Source: Pseudomonadota bacterium
GTDB lineage: Bacteria > Bdellovibrionota_C > UBA2361 > SZUA-149 > DAOLCO01
Length of the DNA: 64,000 nt
NCBI GenBank assembly: GCA_027487795.1
Contig: JAIYCX010000031.1
Coordinates: 151,291 to 215,290, forward strand
Direction of reading: 5' to 3'
This document shows, piece by piece, positions 9,246 to 19,164 of this stretch (the stretch's first letter is position 1; every line of letters begins with the position of its first letter). The notes beneath the pieces are model-generated. The model saw only the letters and a list, made by a program, of their open reading frames with translations, had not been told where the DNA came from and did no database searches. Made by a program: the position numbers and the translations under genes.

Positions 9246-10343
9246 ATGAAATTAAGACTTTTAGCAATTCTTTGCTCATTAACATTTTTAAATTCTTGTT
9301 ACTTAACAAAAGTATCATACGTACAAGCAAGAATTTTATTAACAAAAAAAGATATTTCAGAAACATTAAAAGAACAAAAGGAAACCAAGGTTTCTAAAGA
9401 TAAGCTATCGCTAGTTTTAGAATCTAGAAAATTTGCTGAAGATCTAGGGCTGACTCCTCATGATAGCTATTTAAGCTATTCAGACCTTGATGACATCCCC
9501 ACTATATACGTAGTTTCAGCAGCAGAAAAATTTAAATTAAAATCTAAAACTTGGTGGTATCCAGTAGTTGGAAACATCCCATATAAGGGATTCTTCAGTA
9601 AGGAGGAGGCAGAACAAGAAAATAAAGATCTAATTGAACTAGATCTAGATACCTCGGTTAGAACGACTAGCGCATATAGTACTCTTGGATGGTTTGACGA
9701 TCCAATATTACCAAGCACAATAAATCTACCAGATGAAGAACTTGCAAATACTGTAATTCACGAAATTTCTCATGGGACATTTTGGAAGCCTAATTATGTC
9801 AGCTTTAATGAAACATCCAGTAATACGATCGGTCACTTAGGTGCTACTTTAATGTTTAAAGGTAAAGATCAGGAACTATATAATAAAGCAAAGAAAAGTT
9901 TAATTTTTGAATGTCTTGCATCACTAGACTTCAAAGAAGCTAAAGATTCTTTAACTCTTTTATTTGAAAGAGCTTTGTTAATGGACGCTACTCAAAATAA
10001 AAATATAGAAGCAGATAAAAAACAGATCTACGAAAGATTAAAAGATAAAATCCGCCAATCTAGACAAGAAGTCTACAAAGTAGTTCCAGAGCAATCAAAA
10101 TCTGAGAACAAACCCTCACAGGATATAAATAACTCTACTTTTTTAAGTTCTTTTATTTATCTTGATGGTTTCTCTAAGATGATAGAGCTTTACTACATTA
10201 AAAAGGACTTGAAATCCTATATATCTGAAATAAAACGTATTTCTTCTACAGATAATCCAACTGCAGAAATTGAAAAAATTATCTTTGATTCCGGAAATAA
10301 TGTAGAACCTAGGCAAGTTTGCCTGAATTTAGACAATATTTAA
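9246..10343 (+). CDS. putative zinc aminopeptidase lipoprotein (COG4324-like)
   Basis: 365-residue predicted lipoprotein: a hydrophobic leader ends in the lipobox LNSC (Cys18). The central part has AYSTLGWFDDPIL (143-155), HEISH (172-176) and FNET (187-190), the HExxH plus glutamate pattern of a predicted metallopeptidase, matching the COG4324 (pfam10023) family layout including a Tyr/Gln/Ala-rich stretch after the lipid cysteine. The C-terminal 150 residues are helical. It probably acts at the outer membrane on the periplasmic side. Peptidase activity in this family is predicted, not shown. It follows pgpA by 3 bp. Confidence 0.75.
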   Translation: MKLRLLAILCSLTFLNSCYLTKVSYVQARILLTKKDISETLKEQKETKVSKDKLSLVLESRKFAEDLGLTPHDSYLSYSDLDDIPTIYVVSAAEKFKLKSKTWWYPVVGNIPYKGFFSKEEAEQENKDLIELDLDTSVRTTSAYSTLGWFDDPILPSTINLPDEELANTVIHEISHGTFWKPNYVSFNETSSNTIGHLGATLMFKGKDQELYNKAKKSLIFECLASLDFKEAKDSLTLLFERALLMDATQNKNIEADKKQIYERLKDKIRQSRQEVYKVVPEQSKSENKPSQDINNSTFLSSFIYLDGFSKMIELYYIKKDLKSYISEIKRISSTDNPTAEIEKIIFDSGNNVEPRQVCLNLDNI

Positions 10344-10351
10344 TTTTTTCC

Positions 10352-10702
10352 ATGTTTAATTTAAAGTTTAAAAAAATAGTTTACATATCGATATTCGCAA
10401 TTTTTGCTTCCGCTATCTCCTGCAATTCGAATAACAACCCTAACAACGCAAACTTTTATATCAAATGTGGTGGTGGCCTAAATATAGAATGTCCTACTGG
10501 CACTTATTGTAAATTACAAAATGATTGTGGCGGTCTAGATAAAAAAGGTCAATGCGTTGCAATTCCAGATAGCTGCCCAGATAATGAAGACATAATCTGT
10601 GGCTGCGATGATAAAGAATATAAAAACTCATGCATTGCGGAAACACTAGGAGTAACATTAAAAAACTCTGGCACTTGCATCGAAGCTCCGTCTTTTAAAT
10701 AA
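10352..10702 (+). CDS. Kazal-type cysteine-rich lipoprotein
   Basis: 116 residues from ATG 10352 (an upstream TTG at 10319 overlaps the previous gene and spoils the leader). A hydrophobic signal segment ends in ISC, a probable lipidated cysteine. After it come CGGGLNIECPTGTYCKL and a Kazal-like module CGCDDKEYKNSCIAETLGV...C, with spacing like bacterial Kazal proteins. Kazal domains inhibit serine proteases, so a surface-anchored protease inhibitor is the inference. It starts 8 bp after the aminopeptidase stop. This combination is familiar from myxobacteria and relatives. Confidence 0.7.
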   Translation: MFNLKFKKIVYISIFAIFASAISCNSNNNPNNANFYIKCGGGLNIECPTGTYCKLQNDCGGLDKKGQCVAIPDSCPDNEDIICGCDDKEYKNSCIAETLGVTLKNSGTCIEAPSFK

Positions 10703-10987
10703 AAAAATATACTGCTCGCATTTTAGTTTTACGTACAGGAAAAGTAAAATGTGAAATAGCAGTATAGCGTATGAGCGACAGCGAGTAGCCTTAAAACAAA
10801 TATAGTGCCCACAAAATAGGGGACCCGATAGGGCGTCAACTCAAGTAAAACCTGAACTGTCAGTACTTCGTACTGCTATTATTTTCACGAGCAGTATATT
10901 TTTATTAGAGCTCGCCTTAATAAGGCTTCGCATAGTGCCACACATATGATAACTTTAAAGAACGGAAAACTTATATGTGGGCACTAT
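10703..10987. repeat. structured spacer: nested inverted repeats before the RNB gene
   Basis: The 274-bp spacer is full of paired segments. AAAAATATACTGCTCG (10703-10718) is perfectly complementary to 10888-10903. CATTTTAGTTTT (10719-10730) pairs with AAAAGTAAAATG (10740-10751). CAGTAC/GTACTG forms a tight hairpin at 10861-10875. ATAGTGCC(A)CACATAT (10932-10946) pairs with 10973-10987, which contains the GTG start of the next gene. A further copy of ATAGTGCCCACA lies at 10802-10813. It could be a regulatory leader or a dispersed repeat. Confidence 0.6.
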
Positions 10988-13157
10988 AACAAGTAGTAAT
11001 TCAGTGAAAGATCAAATATCAAATACTCAATCTTCAAATCAAAATAATGAAATTCAAGTCGGCACTGTTATAGAGTACGAACTACACGGGAAACCAATAA
11101 TTGCCATATGCCAATCTGAGCATAACGGAAAGTGGTCTGTTATAAATGAATTTGATGAAAGCTATTCTTTAAAACCAGATCGAATATTTGTAATATATCC
11201 AGCACCTAATTCACATAATAAGTCTAATTTAAAATCAATTTCAAAAGAAATCAAAGACAATTTCTCTTCATTCAATATGAAGAAAATGGAAGAAATTTGG
11301 ATAAGCTTAAATGAAAGAACAACTGATATACCCCTAGACGACTTCTGTGCCTTACTTGATAACTCAAATCACACAACGCAAAATAAAGAGATAAAGCGCG
11401 CAGCACTCCGGAGAGCACTTAATGCTGATTCCGTATATTTCAGAAGATCAGCTGAAGGTTTTAAGGCTAGAACAAGCGAAGAAGTTAATAATGGCAAAGA
11501 AAACGAAAGAACAAAAGCTCAAGAAGAATCTGCAAAGTTAATATTAAAATTAACTCTTGAAAAAAGACTTTCGGGAGATAAAAAAAGCCAATTGCCGCCT
11601 GAAATCTCTTTCCTAGAAGAGATAGCTGCCCTTGGTAAGAAATCAAGTAAGTGGAAACTATTAGAAGAAACGATAGATTACTTATCAAAAAAAACTGGTA
11701 TACCACCAAAAAGTTCTGCTGAAGAAAAAGCTTTTAACATACTAGTTAAAGCTAATCATTTCAGCGAACATCAGAACCTATCCCATGTTAGACTTGGTCG
11801 ACCAGTTTTATTTTCTGGGAAAGAAAGACAGGAAGCTGAAGAAATTTATAGAGAGTCTAAAAACAATTCACTTTCAGAGAGAATTGATATTACTAGTATT
11901 TATACATTTACAATAGATTCAGAATCTACTCTAGACTTTGATGATGCAATTTCAATTACAGAAAAAAATGGCTCATATGAAGTCGGAGTTCATATTACTG
12001 ACGTTGGAGAGTATATTAAAGAAGACTCTGATCTGTACAATGCAGCATTAAGAAGAGGGACTTCAGTATATTGTCCAGATGAAGTGATTCCAATGCTTCC
12101 AAATTCACTATCAGAAGGAGTTTTCAGCTTAAAAGAAGGCGGCAAAAGGCCAGCTATCTCATTCTTCTTTAGCGTTAAAGACGGCTTACTGAAAAGTGAT
12201 AGAATAGAGTCTACAGTTATAAAAGTTTCGAAAAGATTTTCATACGAAGATATCGATGAAATGCTTTTTGATGATAAAGCACAATCGAACTTGGCTCTAG
12301 TTGGTTTATCTAAGAATGCATCCGAAGAGCAAATATTTACAGCAAATAAAATTCCTGAATTAATAAAAGAAATATGGGACATTTGTTCAAATCAAGAATT
12401 AGCCAGACTTGAAAATGGCGCTGTTTTATTTAGCAGAAGAGACCTACTTCCTGTAGTTAATAATAAAAAAATTACGCTAGAATCTAACAGTGACGATAGT
12501 CCATCTAGAAAAATAGTCAGTGAGCTAATGATCGCCGCAAATAGTTATGCAGCAGAATTTTCTGCAAAAAATAACATACCTTTTGTATTTAGAACTCAAG
12601 AAGCTCCTGAGCAAAACATAGAAGAATTTAGTAATAAAGTAGCCGAAGGTCCTGCGAGAGAGTATGCGAAAAGAGGCTTATTAAAGAAGTCTAATATTAG
12701 CACAACTCCTGGCATACATTCCGGATTAGGGCTTAATTTTTACAGTCAAGTTACTTCGCCTATTAGAAGATTTTTAGATTATATACTCTTAACTCAAATT
12801 CGTTTTTTTATTGAGAAGTCAGAAGTTAAATACTCAGAGGACTTTCTTAGTAGCATCACAGGTAAGTTACAGCTCGGACTAGACGAAGCTAATATTATTC
12901 AAAGAGAAAGAAATAGATTCTGGTTACTAAAATATCTTGAACAAGAAAAACTTCATAAACTAAGCGGAATTTTAGTAAGAAACGATGGAAGTAGGCCTTT
13001 GGCAGAAATTGACAACCTATACTGTCTATTTCCGTTTAACCCAATATCAAGAGCTAATTGCCAACTAGGTAATAGAGTAAACCTCAAAATAACAAAACTA
13101 GACCCTCTTCGTGATAAGATATATATTGACGAGATAGAGGAAGAAAAAACTGAATAA
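10977..13157 (+). CDS. RNase II/RNase R-family 3'-5' exoribonuclease
   Basis: 726-residue RNB-domain exonuclease that degrades RNA from the 3' end. The catalytic aspartates follow the RNase II spacing D-x5-D-x-D-D (Asp314, Asp320, Asp322, Asp323), then GVHITDVGEYI (337-347) and, later, FRTQEAP and SPIRRFLDY. The N-terminal 85 residues look like a small beta-rich RNA-binding domain; a full RNase R S1 tail is not obvious. The start GTG 10977 lies inside a stem; GTG 11004 is an alternative with no better ribosome site. addB starts one base after its stop, so the three genes form a nucleic-acid-processing operon. Confidence 0.88.
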   Translation: MGTITSSNSVKDQISNTQSSNQNNEIQVGTVIEYELHGKPIIAICQSEHNGKWSVINEFDESYSLKPDRIFVIYPAPNSHNKSNLKSISKEIKDNFSSFNMKKMEEIWISLNERTTDIPLDDFCALLDNSNHTTQNKEIKRAALRRALNADSVYFRRSAEGFKARTSEEVNNGKENERTKAQEESAKLILKLTLEKRLSGDKKSQLPPEISFLEEIAALGKKSSKWKLLEETIDYLSKKTGIPPKSSAEEKAFNILVKANHFSEHQNLSHVRLGRPVLFSGKERQEAEEIYRESKNNSLSERIDITSIYTFTIDSESTLDFDDAISITEKNGSYEVGVHITDVGEYIKEDSDLYNAALRRGTSVYCPDEVIPMLPNSLSEGVFSLKEGGKRPAISFFFSVKDGLLKSDRIESTVIKVSKRFSYEDIDEMLFDDKAQSNLALVGLSKNASEEQIFTANKIPELIKEIWDICSNQELARLENGAVLFSRRDLLPVVNNKKITLESNSDDSPSRKIVSELMIAANSYAAEFSAKNNIPFVFRTQEAPEQNIEEFSNKVAEGPAREYAKRGLLKKSNISTTPGIHSGLGLNFYSQVTSPIRRFLDYILLTQIRFFIEKSEVKYSEDFLSSITGKLQLGLDEANIIQRERNRFWLLKYLEQEKLHKLSGILVRNDGSRPLAEIDNLYCLFPFNPISRANCQLGNRVNLKITKLDPLRDKIYIDEIEEEKTE

Positions 13158-13158
13158 A

Positions 13159-15888
13159 ATGAAATCAATTTTCTTAGGATGGGATAAGCCGTATCTTTGG
13201 CAAGTAGCGATATTCCTAAAAGAAAAATATCCAGATTTCAATCTCAATAATATTAAAATTCTTTGCCCATCAAAAAGAGCAGCAAGAAGATTAATTGAAT
13301 TGCTAGCAAATCTAGCAGAAGAAGAGAATACCGCCCTAATTAATCCCACAATAATTAGCCAAATTATTGATCTAGCAGAATGTCAAGATTTCACTAATAT
13401 TTCAGAAAATAACAAAAAATTTGCCAATACTCATATTACCAGAATTCTCTGGTCTGAAATAATAGATAGCTACAATAGAACTACTGAAGAAAAATTAGAT
13501 GCAAGAATTTCAGAATACCTAAATAAACTATCACGACAACTTGTTGAAAATAAAGTTGATGCTACTTTACTAAATGGCAAACTTGTATCAGAAAAACAAA
13601 ATGCATTTTGGGAATTATTTAATAAACTAAATGAGAGATTTCATTCTAATTTAAATTCACAAAATCTCACTATCTCTCTTGAAGACTTTAAACTATCACC
13701 GACTACAAATGAAGTTTACCTACTTGGAGCATTTGATTTAAGTAAGGAAGAAGAAGAGTTTTTAGAAAATGTTGATAGAAATATTACAACTCTCATATTT
13801 GCCCCTGAAGACTGTAAAAATGGCTTTACTAAACTCGGTACTATTTCTGAAAGTTATTGGCAAAATAAATTTCCAGCTATTGATAATCAAAATGTAATTA
13901 TTACTAATTCACCTCTAGAAGAAATTGAAAGTATTATTGAGATTATAGAAAACAATTTTAATACTACTGAAGTAAATAACTCAGTCACTATCTGCCCAAG
14001 AGATCCTTCAGTTATCGCCCCGATTATTAATCTCTTAAAACAAAAGAACTACAATAGTTTCGCCCCTGGTATAAGACCGCTAGGAAGAACAATTTGGGGA
14101 GGACTATATTTAAATATACTAAGTAGCTGGGACGGAAATATTCAATCGTTTATAAACGTACTCTCCAGTCCAATAATAAAAACTCTTCTTGATGATAAAA
14201 AAGAGATTTCCGAAGAAGATTTATTATCAAAATTATTGATTGAACTTAGAGAATTATTAAAATATGGTCGCTCCAGAAATCAAACTTTCGAATCTATTAT
14301 AAATAAAAAAGAATATAGTGAAGTCTTAAAAATTCTAAGCAGCTTTAATCTGTTTTTAAATGAAAAAAATCTAAACATATCTAATTATTTAGAAAGAATT
14401 ATTTCTTCACTTACTGCAATATCATCTGAACTTTTATTATCAGAAAATTCTAAATTTTTAGTTTTAAACCAAGAAGATTATAATCTTTCATTGGAAAGTC
14501 TAGAGTCTCTAAAAACAAATATAGAGCAATTGAATTTAAAAGAATCATATTTAAATGATCCACTTTCATTACTCATCTCTATTGCTAGAGAAATTTCCTT
14601 AAAAATATCCATACAACCAGAATCCGATTCTGGTATTCAGATTCTAGGAGCATACGAAGTATTTTGGGACGATAATTCTTATGTATTCTCTACTTCTTCT
14701 ACTGACGAATACCTGCCTCCTAGAATAGAAATAGACCCCTATCTCCCTGAGAGTATAAAGGAGGAATTTGGAATAAGGGGAAGAAAATGGCTTCAAGCTT
14801 ATCACTCCTACACGCTTCATACTCTAGTTAATAGTAAAAAAAGAGTACTCTTTTCAGCTTCTAAGACAAATAATCTCTCTGAACCAAACAAACTATCACG
14901 ATACCTCTCAATTAAAGAAAGTAAACCTGACGACAGTAATCTTTCTAATTTTTATGGAAACACTGAAGATAAAAGTAAAAATGAAATATCTAAAGTTCAG
15001 GTACTTACATCACCTAAGCTTGAACTACCTAATGGCATACTAAAACCTCCAACACAGAAATATGAAAAATTTCCACTAAAAAGTATATCCCCTAGTCAAA
15101 TAAGAGATTACTTATATTGTCCATATGAGTTTTACTTAAAACATATCCTTGGGCTAAAAACAGAGGACGAAGACAATTCAGAAATACCAGAAAATATATT
15201 TGGCAATATAACACATAAAGTGATTGCTATAGTATCTTCTGAATTTAAGAATACAGCTTACATAGATTATAAAAATGCTCTTTCGCTATGCTATGATATT
15301 TTAGAAAAAGAAATTCAAACAGTCTTAGGAAAAACAAAAAGTATAGAAATACACTTACAAATACAATCTATAAAAAACAGACTTCAGCAGTATTTAGATT
15401 TTGAAATAGAATGTAAAACAAATAAACACATATTAAAATATATCGAACATAGAATTGAGAATACTAAACTAATTAATATTAGCTCTGGAGAGCAAATTCC
15501 ACTAGTAGGAGTAATTGATAGAGTTGAATTAGTAGCTGAGGATCTTCTAATAACTGACTTCAAAACAGGAGACGATTCTAAAACCAGTATTAGTAGAGCA
15601 CAAAAAGATTACCAACTACCGATTTACGGCCTAGCGCTATCTCAATCTGAAGAATTCAAAGCTAAGAATATAAAACTTCAAATTGTAAGTCTAAATAAAA
15701 CTAGCACACACGACAAAAAAACAATTGATTTTCAGGAAGAACAAATTATAGAAGTTAAGGAAATAATTAATAGTGTCTCCGAAAATATTCTTAATGCAAA
15801 TTTTTGGCCTCCTACTAGTACGGCTAAAAATAATGAGGATAGTAGAATTTTAAAAAGATTATTTGGAAACTTAGAGCTATGTCGATAG
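13159..15888 (+). CDS. addB: AddB-type double-strand-break repair nuclease subunit
   Basis: 909-residue partner of AddA in end resection and recombination. The N-terminus is a degenerate helicase region with ILCPSKRAARRLIELL (34-49), like alphaproteobacterial AddB, and has no Walker A motif. The C-terminal nuclease domain has SPSQIRDYLYCPYEFYLK and LLITDFKTGDD with a downstream Q-Y, the PD-(D/E)XK pattern. The trio of C-terminal cysteines that ligates Fe-S in Firmicutes AddB is not visible; only one Cys is near the end. It overlaps addA by 10 bases. Confidence 0.85.
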   Translation: MKSIFLGWDKPYLWQVAIFLKEKYPDFNLNNIKILCPSKRAARRLIELLANLAEEENTALINPTIISQIIDLAECQDFTNISENNKKFANTHITRILWSEIIDSYNRTTEEKLDARISEYLNKLSRQLVENKVDATLLNGKLVSEKQNAFWELFNKLNERFHSNLNSQNLTISLEDFKLSPTTNEVYLLGAFDLSKEEEEFLENVDRNITTLIFAPEDCKNGFTKLGTISESYWQNKFPAIDNQNVIITNSPLEEIESIIEIIENNFNTTEVNNSVTICPRDPSVIAPIINLLKQKNYNSFAPGIRPLGRTIWGGLYLNILSSWDGNIQSFINVLSSPIIKTLLDDKKEISEEDLLSKLLIELRELLKYGRSRNQTFESIINKKEYSEVLKILSSFNLFLNEKNLNISNYLERIISSLTAISSELLLSENSKFLVLNQEDYNLSLESLESLKTNIEQLNLKESYLNDPLSLLISIAREISLKISIQPESDSGIQILGAYEVFWDDNSYVFSTSSTDEYLPPRIEIDPYLPESIKEEFGIRGRKWLQAYHSYTLHTLVNSKKRVLFSASKTNNLSEPNKLSRYLSIKESKPDDSNLSNFYGNTEDKSKNEISKVQVLTSPKLELPNGILKPPTQKYEKFPLKSISPSQIRDYLYCPYEFYLKHILGLKTEDEDNSEIPENIFGNITHKVIAIVSSEFKNTAYIDYKNALSLCYDILEKEIQTVLGKTKSIEIHLQIQSIKNRLQQYLDFEIECKTNKHILKYIEHRIENTKLINISSGEQIPLVGVIDRVELVAEDLLITDFKTGDDSKTSISRAQKDYQLPIYGLALSQSEEFKAKNIKLQIVSLNKTSTHDKKTIDFQEEQIIEVKEIINSVSENILNANFWPPTSTAKNNEDSRILKRLFGNLELCR

Positions 15889-18800
15889 AGTTAAATAGTC
15901 GAGGGCTTTTAGTTAGAGCAAGTGCAGGTTCTGGGAAAACTCATTTCCTAACTTCAGAAATAATCAAGCTACTGCTCCTGAATGAAGATCCTAAAAATAT
16001 ACTTACTACAACTTTCACAAGAAAATCAGCAGGAGAAATATTTGGAAGAGTATTATTTAGACTCCTAACTAAGTATTTAGAAGATAAAAATAACGACCTT
16101 GATAGTAACACTGAAAAGGCACTCTCAAACTTATTAAAAAATCAGGATTATTTTAAGATTAATACAATTGACAGTTTTATTGCTTCAATAGCCAAAGCCT
16201 TCTTTCTTGATCTCGGACTACCTGAAACTTGGAGCATTGGAAACAACTGGAAATTAGAAGAAATAAATAAAATAGCACTTGGAAAATCTTGTGAACTATT
16301 AGGTGCTGATCTAGCCTCCTCAATTATTACGCTTGCACTTGGCAATCTATTACCAGCGAGACCTTCAAGAAATGTACTTAGTAAAATAAGTAATCTTAGT
16401 AATCTATATATAGAGTCCACAGAAGACGCTTGGGAAAATAACGACTTATTAGATAAATATTGTGCGAGAGCTTCTATTAATATACCCACAAAAGAAGAGT
16501 TATTAGCAAACATAGATTCTATATTAAAAAGAGAAGGTCTTAAAAAAAGAATAGTTACAGCATTTGAAAACATCAAAGAATTATTTTCAAATAATTTAGA
16601 ATTAGAAATATTAGAAATGGGAATTATTTCTAATATAGATGAGGGGAAACTTGAATACTACAGCATTCCTCTAGATAATGAGACTATAGAACTATGTCAA
16701 AAACTCAGTAACTACTCTAAAAATCTTCATATTAAAAAAATCTTAAATCAGACAAAGAGCACTAAACTACTACTTACTACATATTTAGAAGAGAGAAATT
16801 TACTTATATTCGAACAAGGAATACTGTCATTCTCAGATGTTACTAATATAGTATCTCGTATTTCTGAGGATATAAATCTAATAGATATATATGCAAGACT
16901 TGATAGCAGGATTCATCACATTCTGATTGATGAATTTCAAGATACAGCGGCATCACAATGGTCAGTATTAAACCCACTAGTTGAAAGTATTGTCAGCTCA
17001 ACTGATATGGATCGAAGCTTTCTTGCAGTTGGAGATTTAAAACAAGCAATTTATGGTTGGAGAGGAGGAGCATCTGAAATTTTTGATTTTGTTAAGGAAA
17101 AGTACTCTATAGAGAAAGAAGAAACTTTAGATAAAAGCTACAGATCTAATCCAGAAATCATAAACTTTGTTAATATGATTTTTCTTTCACTAGCCGAGGA
17201 TAAAAACTTAGACGCTAGCTTAAAATCTTGGTTAAATAATTTTCAAAAACATACTGCCGCTAAAGATACCCCAAGCTGTGATATAAAAGTACAAGAATTA
17301 AAAGATGAAGATATAAAACTTTTTACTTTATGTAATGATATAAAAAATATTATTCAAAAGAATACAGGTAAAAAGATTGCTGTATTAGTTTCAAAAAATG
17401 ATGAGCTTAAGAAAGTATTAAATATCTTTGAGCAAGAAGGAATAGAAGCAACAGGAGCAGGAAAAAGTAATTTAGGAGAAGCATTTTTTGCAAAAATAAT
17501 AATATCTCTACTAAGGCTTGCTGCAAATATAGAAGTTAAACTTAGTATTACTCACTTATCTTCACTACCAGAATTTCTAAAAGAAAGTATCAATCTAAAT
17601 TTAAACAATATAAATGATAAAATAATATCAAAAGAAGCAAACTTATTACTGGAAAAAGAAGGACTATTTGAAGTTATCAATAAAATAGCCTTAGCGCTAT
17701 CTAAAGTACTGTCAAATACAGAGAAAGAAAAAATACTTAAAATCGTCTCTGTCGTTCTAGAATTTGAAAGAACACTTCCTCAAGATAACTTAGAACTAAT
17801 AAAACTTCTAGAAGATAGTATCTTTGAACAACATGAGTCTACGCAGGTAACAGTTAGTACGATTCATGGAAGTAAAGGATTAGAATATGAATATGTTTTT
17901 ATTCCATACACTAACAATAAATTTTATAACCTGAGTAACTTAAACTTTTTAATAGACCAAGAAAATAACTTTTATAAAATTAAAAGAGTTATTAAAAAAC
18001 CAACTGATAAAATTATTAAATACTTCCCTGAACTAGTTGAACTAAGAGATAGATGGATAATAAGTCAAATACAAGAAGGATTATCAGTATCATACGTTGC
18101 TCTAACTAGAGCAGTAAAAGGTTTATACATATACTTAGATCCATTACCTAAAAACCAAAGTGAAAAGATTTCTTCACTCTCTGATATTATTAGATATAGT
18201 TTAAAAAACGAAGCAGACGAAGAAGGAGTACTGCTAAAAAAACTAGTAGAGTCGCCCTCTCAACAGAAACTACAAAAAGAAGCACAAGAGACAAACAAAG
18301 TTAAATCTAAATTATTTCATATAGATAAAAATACAGACGAAGAACTAATTCCTAGTTTTACTAAATTTAAAATTGGTCACGTAAAGACTCCGACAAAGAG
18401 CATCATGAACGTAAATAATCTCGGCATATCTTTTGGTTTAAATATTCATCAGGCTCTGAGTAAAATTAAATGGCTTGAAGTAGATTCTAAACATATAATA
18501 GATAATAGTTGTAGCTTCATAAATGATCTTAACATCAGAGAGAAGATTAAAGGATATTTAACCAATGTTTTTAGTTCTAAAGAAATATGCGAACTTTTCT
18601 ATCTACCAACCTATTCTAAGTATGATTACTCAGAAGTAGAAGTTTTCAATGAACTTAAATTTACCAATAGAACAGAAAACTCAATTCTCACAGGTATCAT
18701 AGACAGAATAGTAATACAAAAAGAACAGGATGATATCTATGTACATATAATAGACTTCAAAACTGATAATATAATTGACCCAAGCAAATACAAAGATCAG

Positions 18801-18902
18801 CTATTAGAATATAAAAATTTTGCTATAAAAAAGTGGCCAACAGCTAAAGTCAAAACATCTTTAATATACCTTGGTAACCAACAAATAATAGACATCGACT
18901 AA
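15879..18902 (+). CDS. addA: AddA-type UvrD-like helicase/nuclease
   Basis: 1007-residue superfamily 1 helicase with a C-terminal nuclease. Helicase motifs in order: ASAGSGKTH (14-22, Walker A), TTTFTRKSAGEI, ILIDEFQDTAASQW (Walker B), VGDLKQAIYGWRGG, VSTIHGSKGLEYEYVF and SYVALTRAVKGLYI. The nuclease domain has TGIIDRIV and IIDFKTDN near the C-terminus. It overlaps addB by 10 bases. Together they should process double-strand breaks for RecA loading, the role taken by RecBCD in enteric bacteria. Confidence 0.93.
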   Translation: MSIELNSRGLLVRASAGSGKTHFLTSEIIKLLLLNEDPKNILTTTFTRKSAGEIFGRVLFRLLTKYLEDKNNDLDSNTEKALSNLLKNQDYFKINTIDSFIASIAKAFFLDLGLPETWSIGNNWKLEEINKIALGKSCELLGADLASSIITLALGNLLPARPSRNVLSKISNLSNLYIESTEDAWENNDLLDKYCARASINIPTKEELLANIDSILKREGLKKRIVTAFENIKELFSNNLELEILEMGIISNIDEGKLEYYSIPLDNETIELCQKLSNYSKNLHIKKILNQTKSTKLLLTTYLEERNLLIFEQGILSFSDVTNIVSRISEDINLIDIYARLDSRIHHILIDEFQDTAASQWSVLNPLVESIVSSTDMDRSFLAVGDLKQAIYGWRGGASEIFDFVKEKYSIEKEETLDKSYRSNPEIINFVNMIFLSLAEDKNLDASLKSWLNNFQKHTAAKDTPSCDIKVQELKDEDIKLFTLCNDIKNIIQKNTGKKIAVLVSKNDELKKVLNIFEQEGIEATGAGKSNLGEAFFAKIIISLLRLAANIEVKLSITHLSSLPEFLKESINLNLNNINDKIISKEANLLLEKEGLFEVINKIALALSKVLSNTEKEKILKIVSVVLEFERTLPQDNLELIKLLEDSIFEQHESTQVTVSTIHGSKGLEYEYVFIPYTNNKFYNLSNLNFLIDQENNFYKIKRVIKKPTDKIIKYFPELVELRDRWIISQIQEGLSVSYVALTRAVKGLYIYLDPLPKNQSEKISSLSDIIRYSLKNEADEEGVLLKKLVESPSQQKLQKEAQETNKVKSKLFHIDKNTDEELIPSFTKFKIGHVKTPTKSIMNVNNLGISFGLNIHQALSKIKWLEVDSKHIIDNSCSFINDLNIREKIKGYLTNVFSSKEICELFYLPTYSKYDYSEVEVFNELKFTNRTENSILTGIIDRIVIQKEQDDIYVHIIDFKTDNIIDPSKYKDQLLEYKNFAIKKWPTAKVKTSLIYLGNQQIIDID

Positions 18903-19020
18903 ATAGAGAATAAATACAGCTACTTAAAAACCTCACAAGATCATTGCATAAAACACTAAAGAATCTATAAGAAGTTACCGACATCTTACCTTAGTAGGAA
19001 GAAACTTGGGGGAAATGACG

Positions 19021-19155
19021 ATGTTTGAAAATCTAGAAGAGCAACTAATTGAAGCAATAATATCAATTGAAGAACTAAGCTTCTTCATAGAGGAAATGAG
19101 TTCACTTCCTGAATCATTTAACTTAAGTTCTACTTCAAGAGAACTACAGAGCTAA
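19021..19155 (+). CDS. small acidic protein, function unknown
   Basis: A 44-residue open frame (MFENLEEQLIEAIISIEELS...), rich in Glu and predicted helical. GGGGG ends 8 bases before ATG 19021, a good ribosome site; an in-frame ATG at 19015 is too close to it. It lies alone in the 262-bp spacer between addA and the convergent DUF3108 gene. Small size limits certainty, but the strong ribosome site and good start argue for a real gene. Confidence 0.45.
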   Translation: MFENLEEQLIEAIISIEELSFFIEEMSSLPESFNLSSTSRELQS

Positions 19156-19164
19156 TATAAAAAA

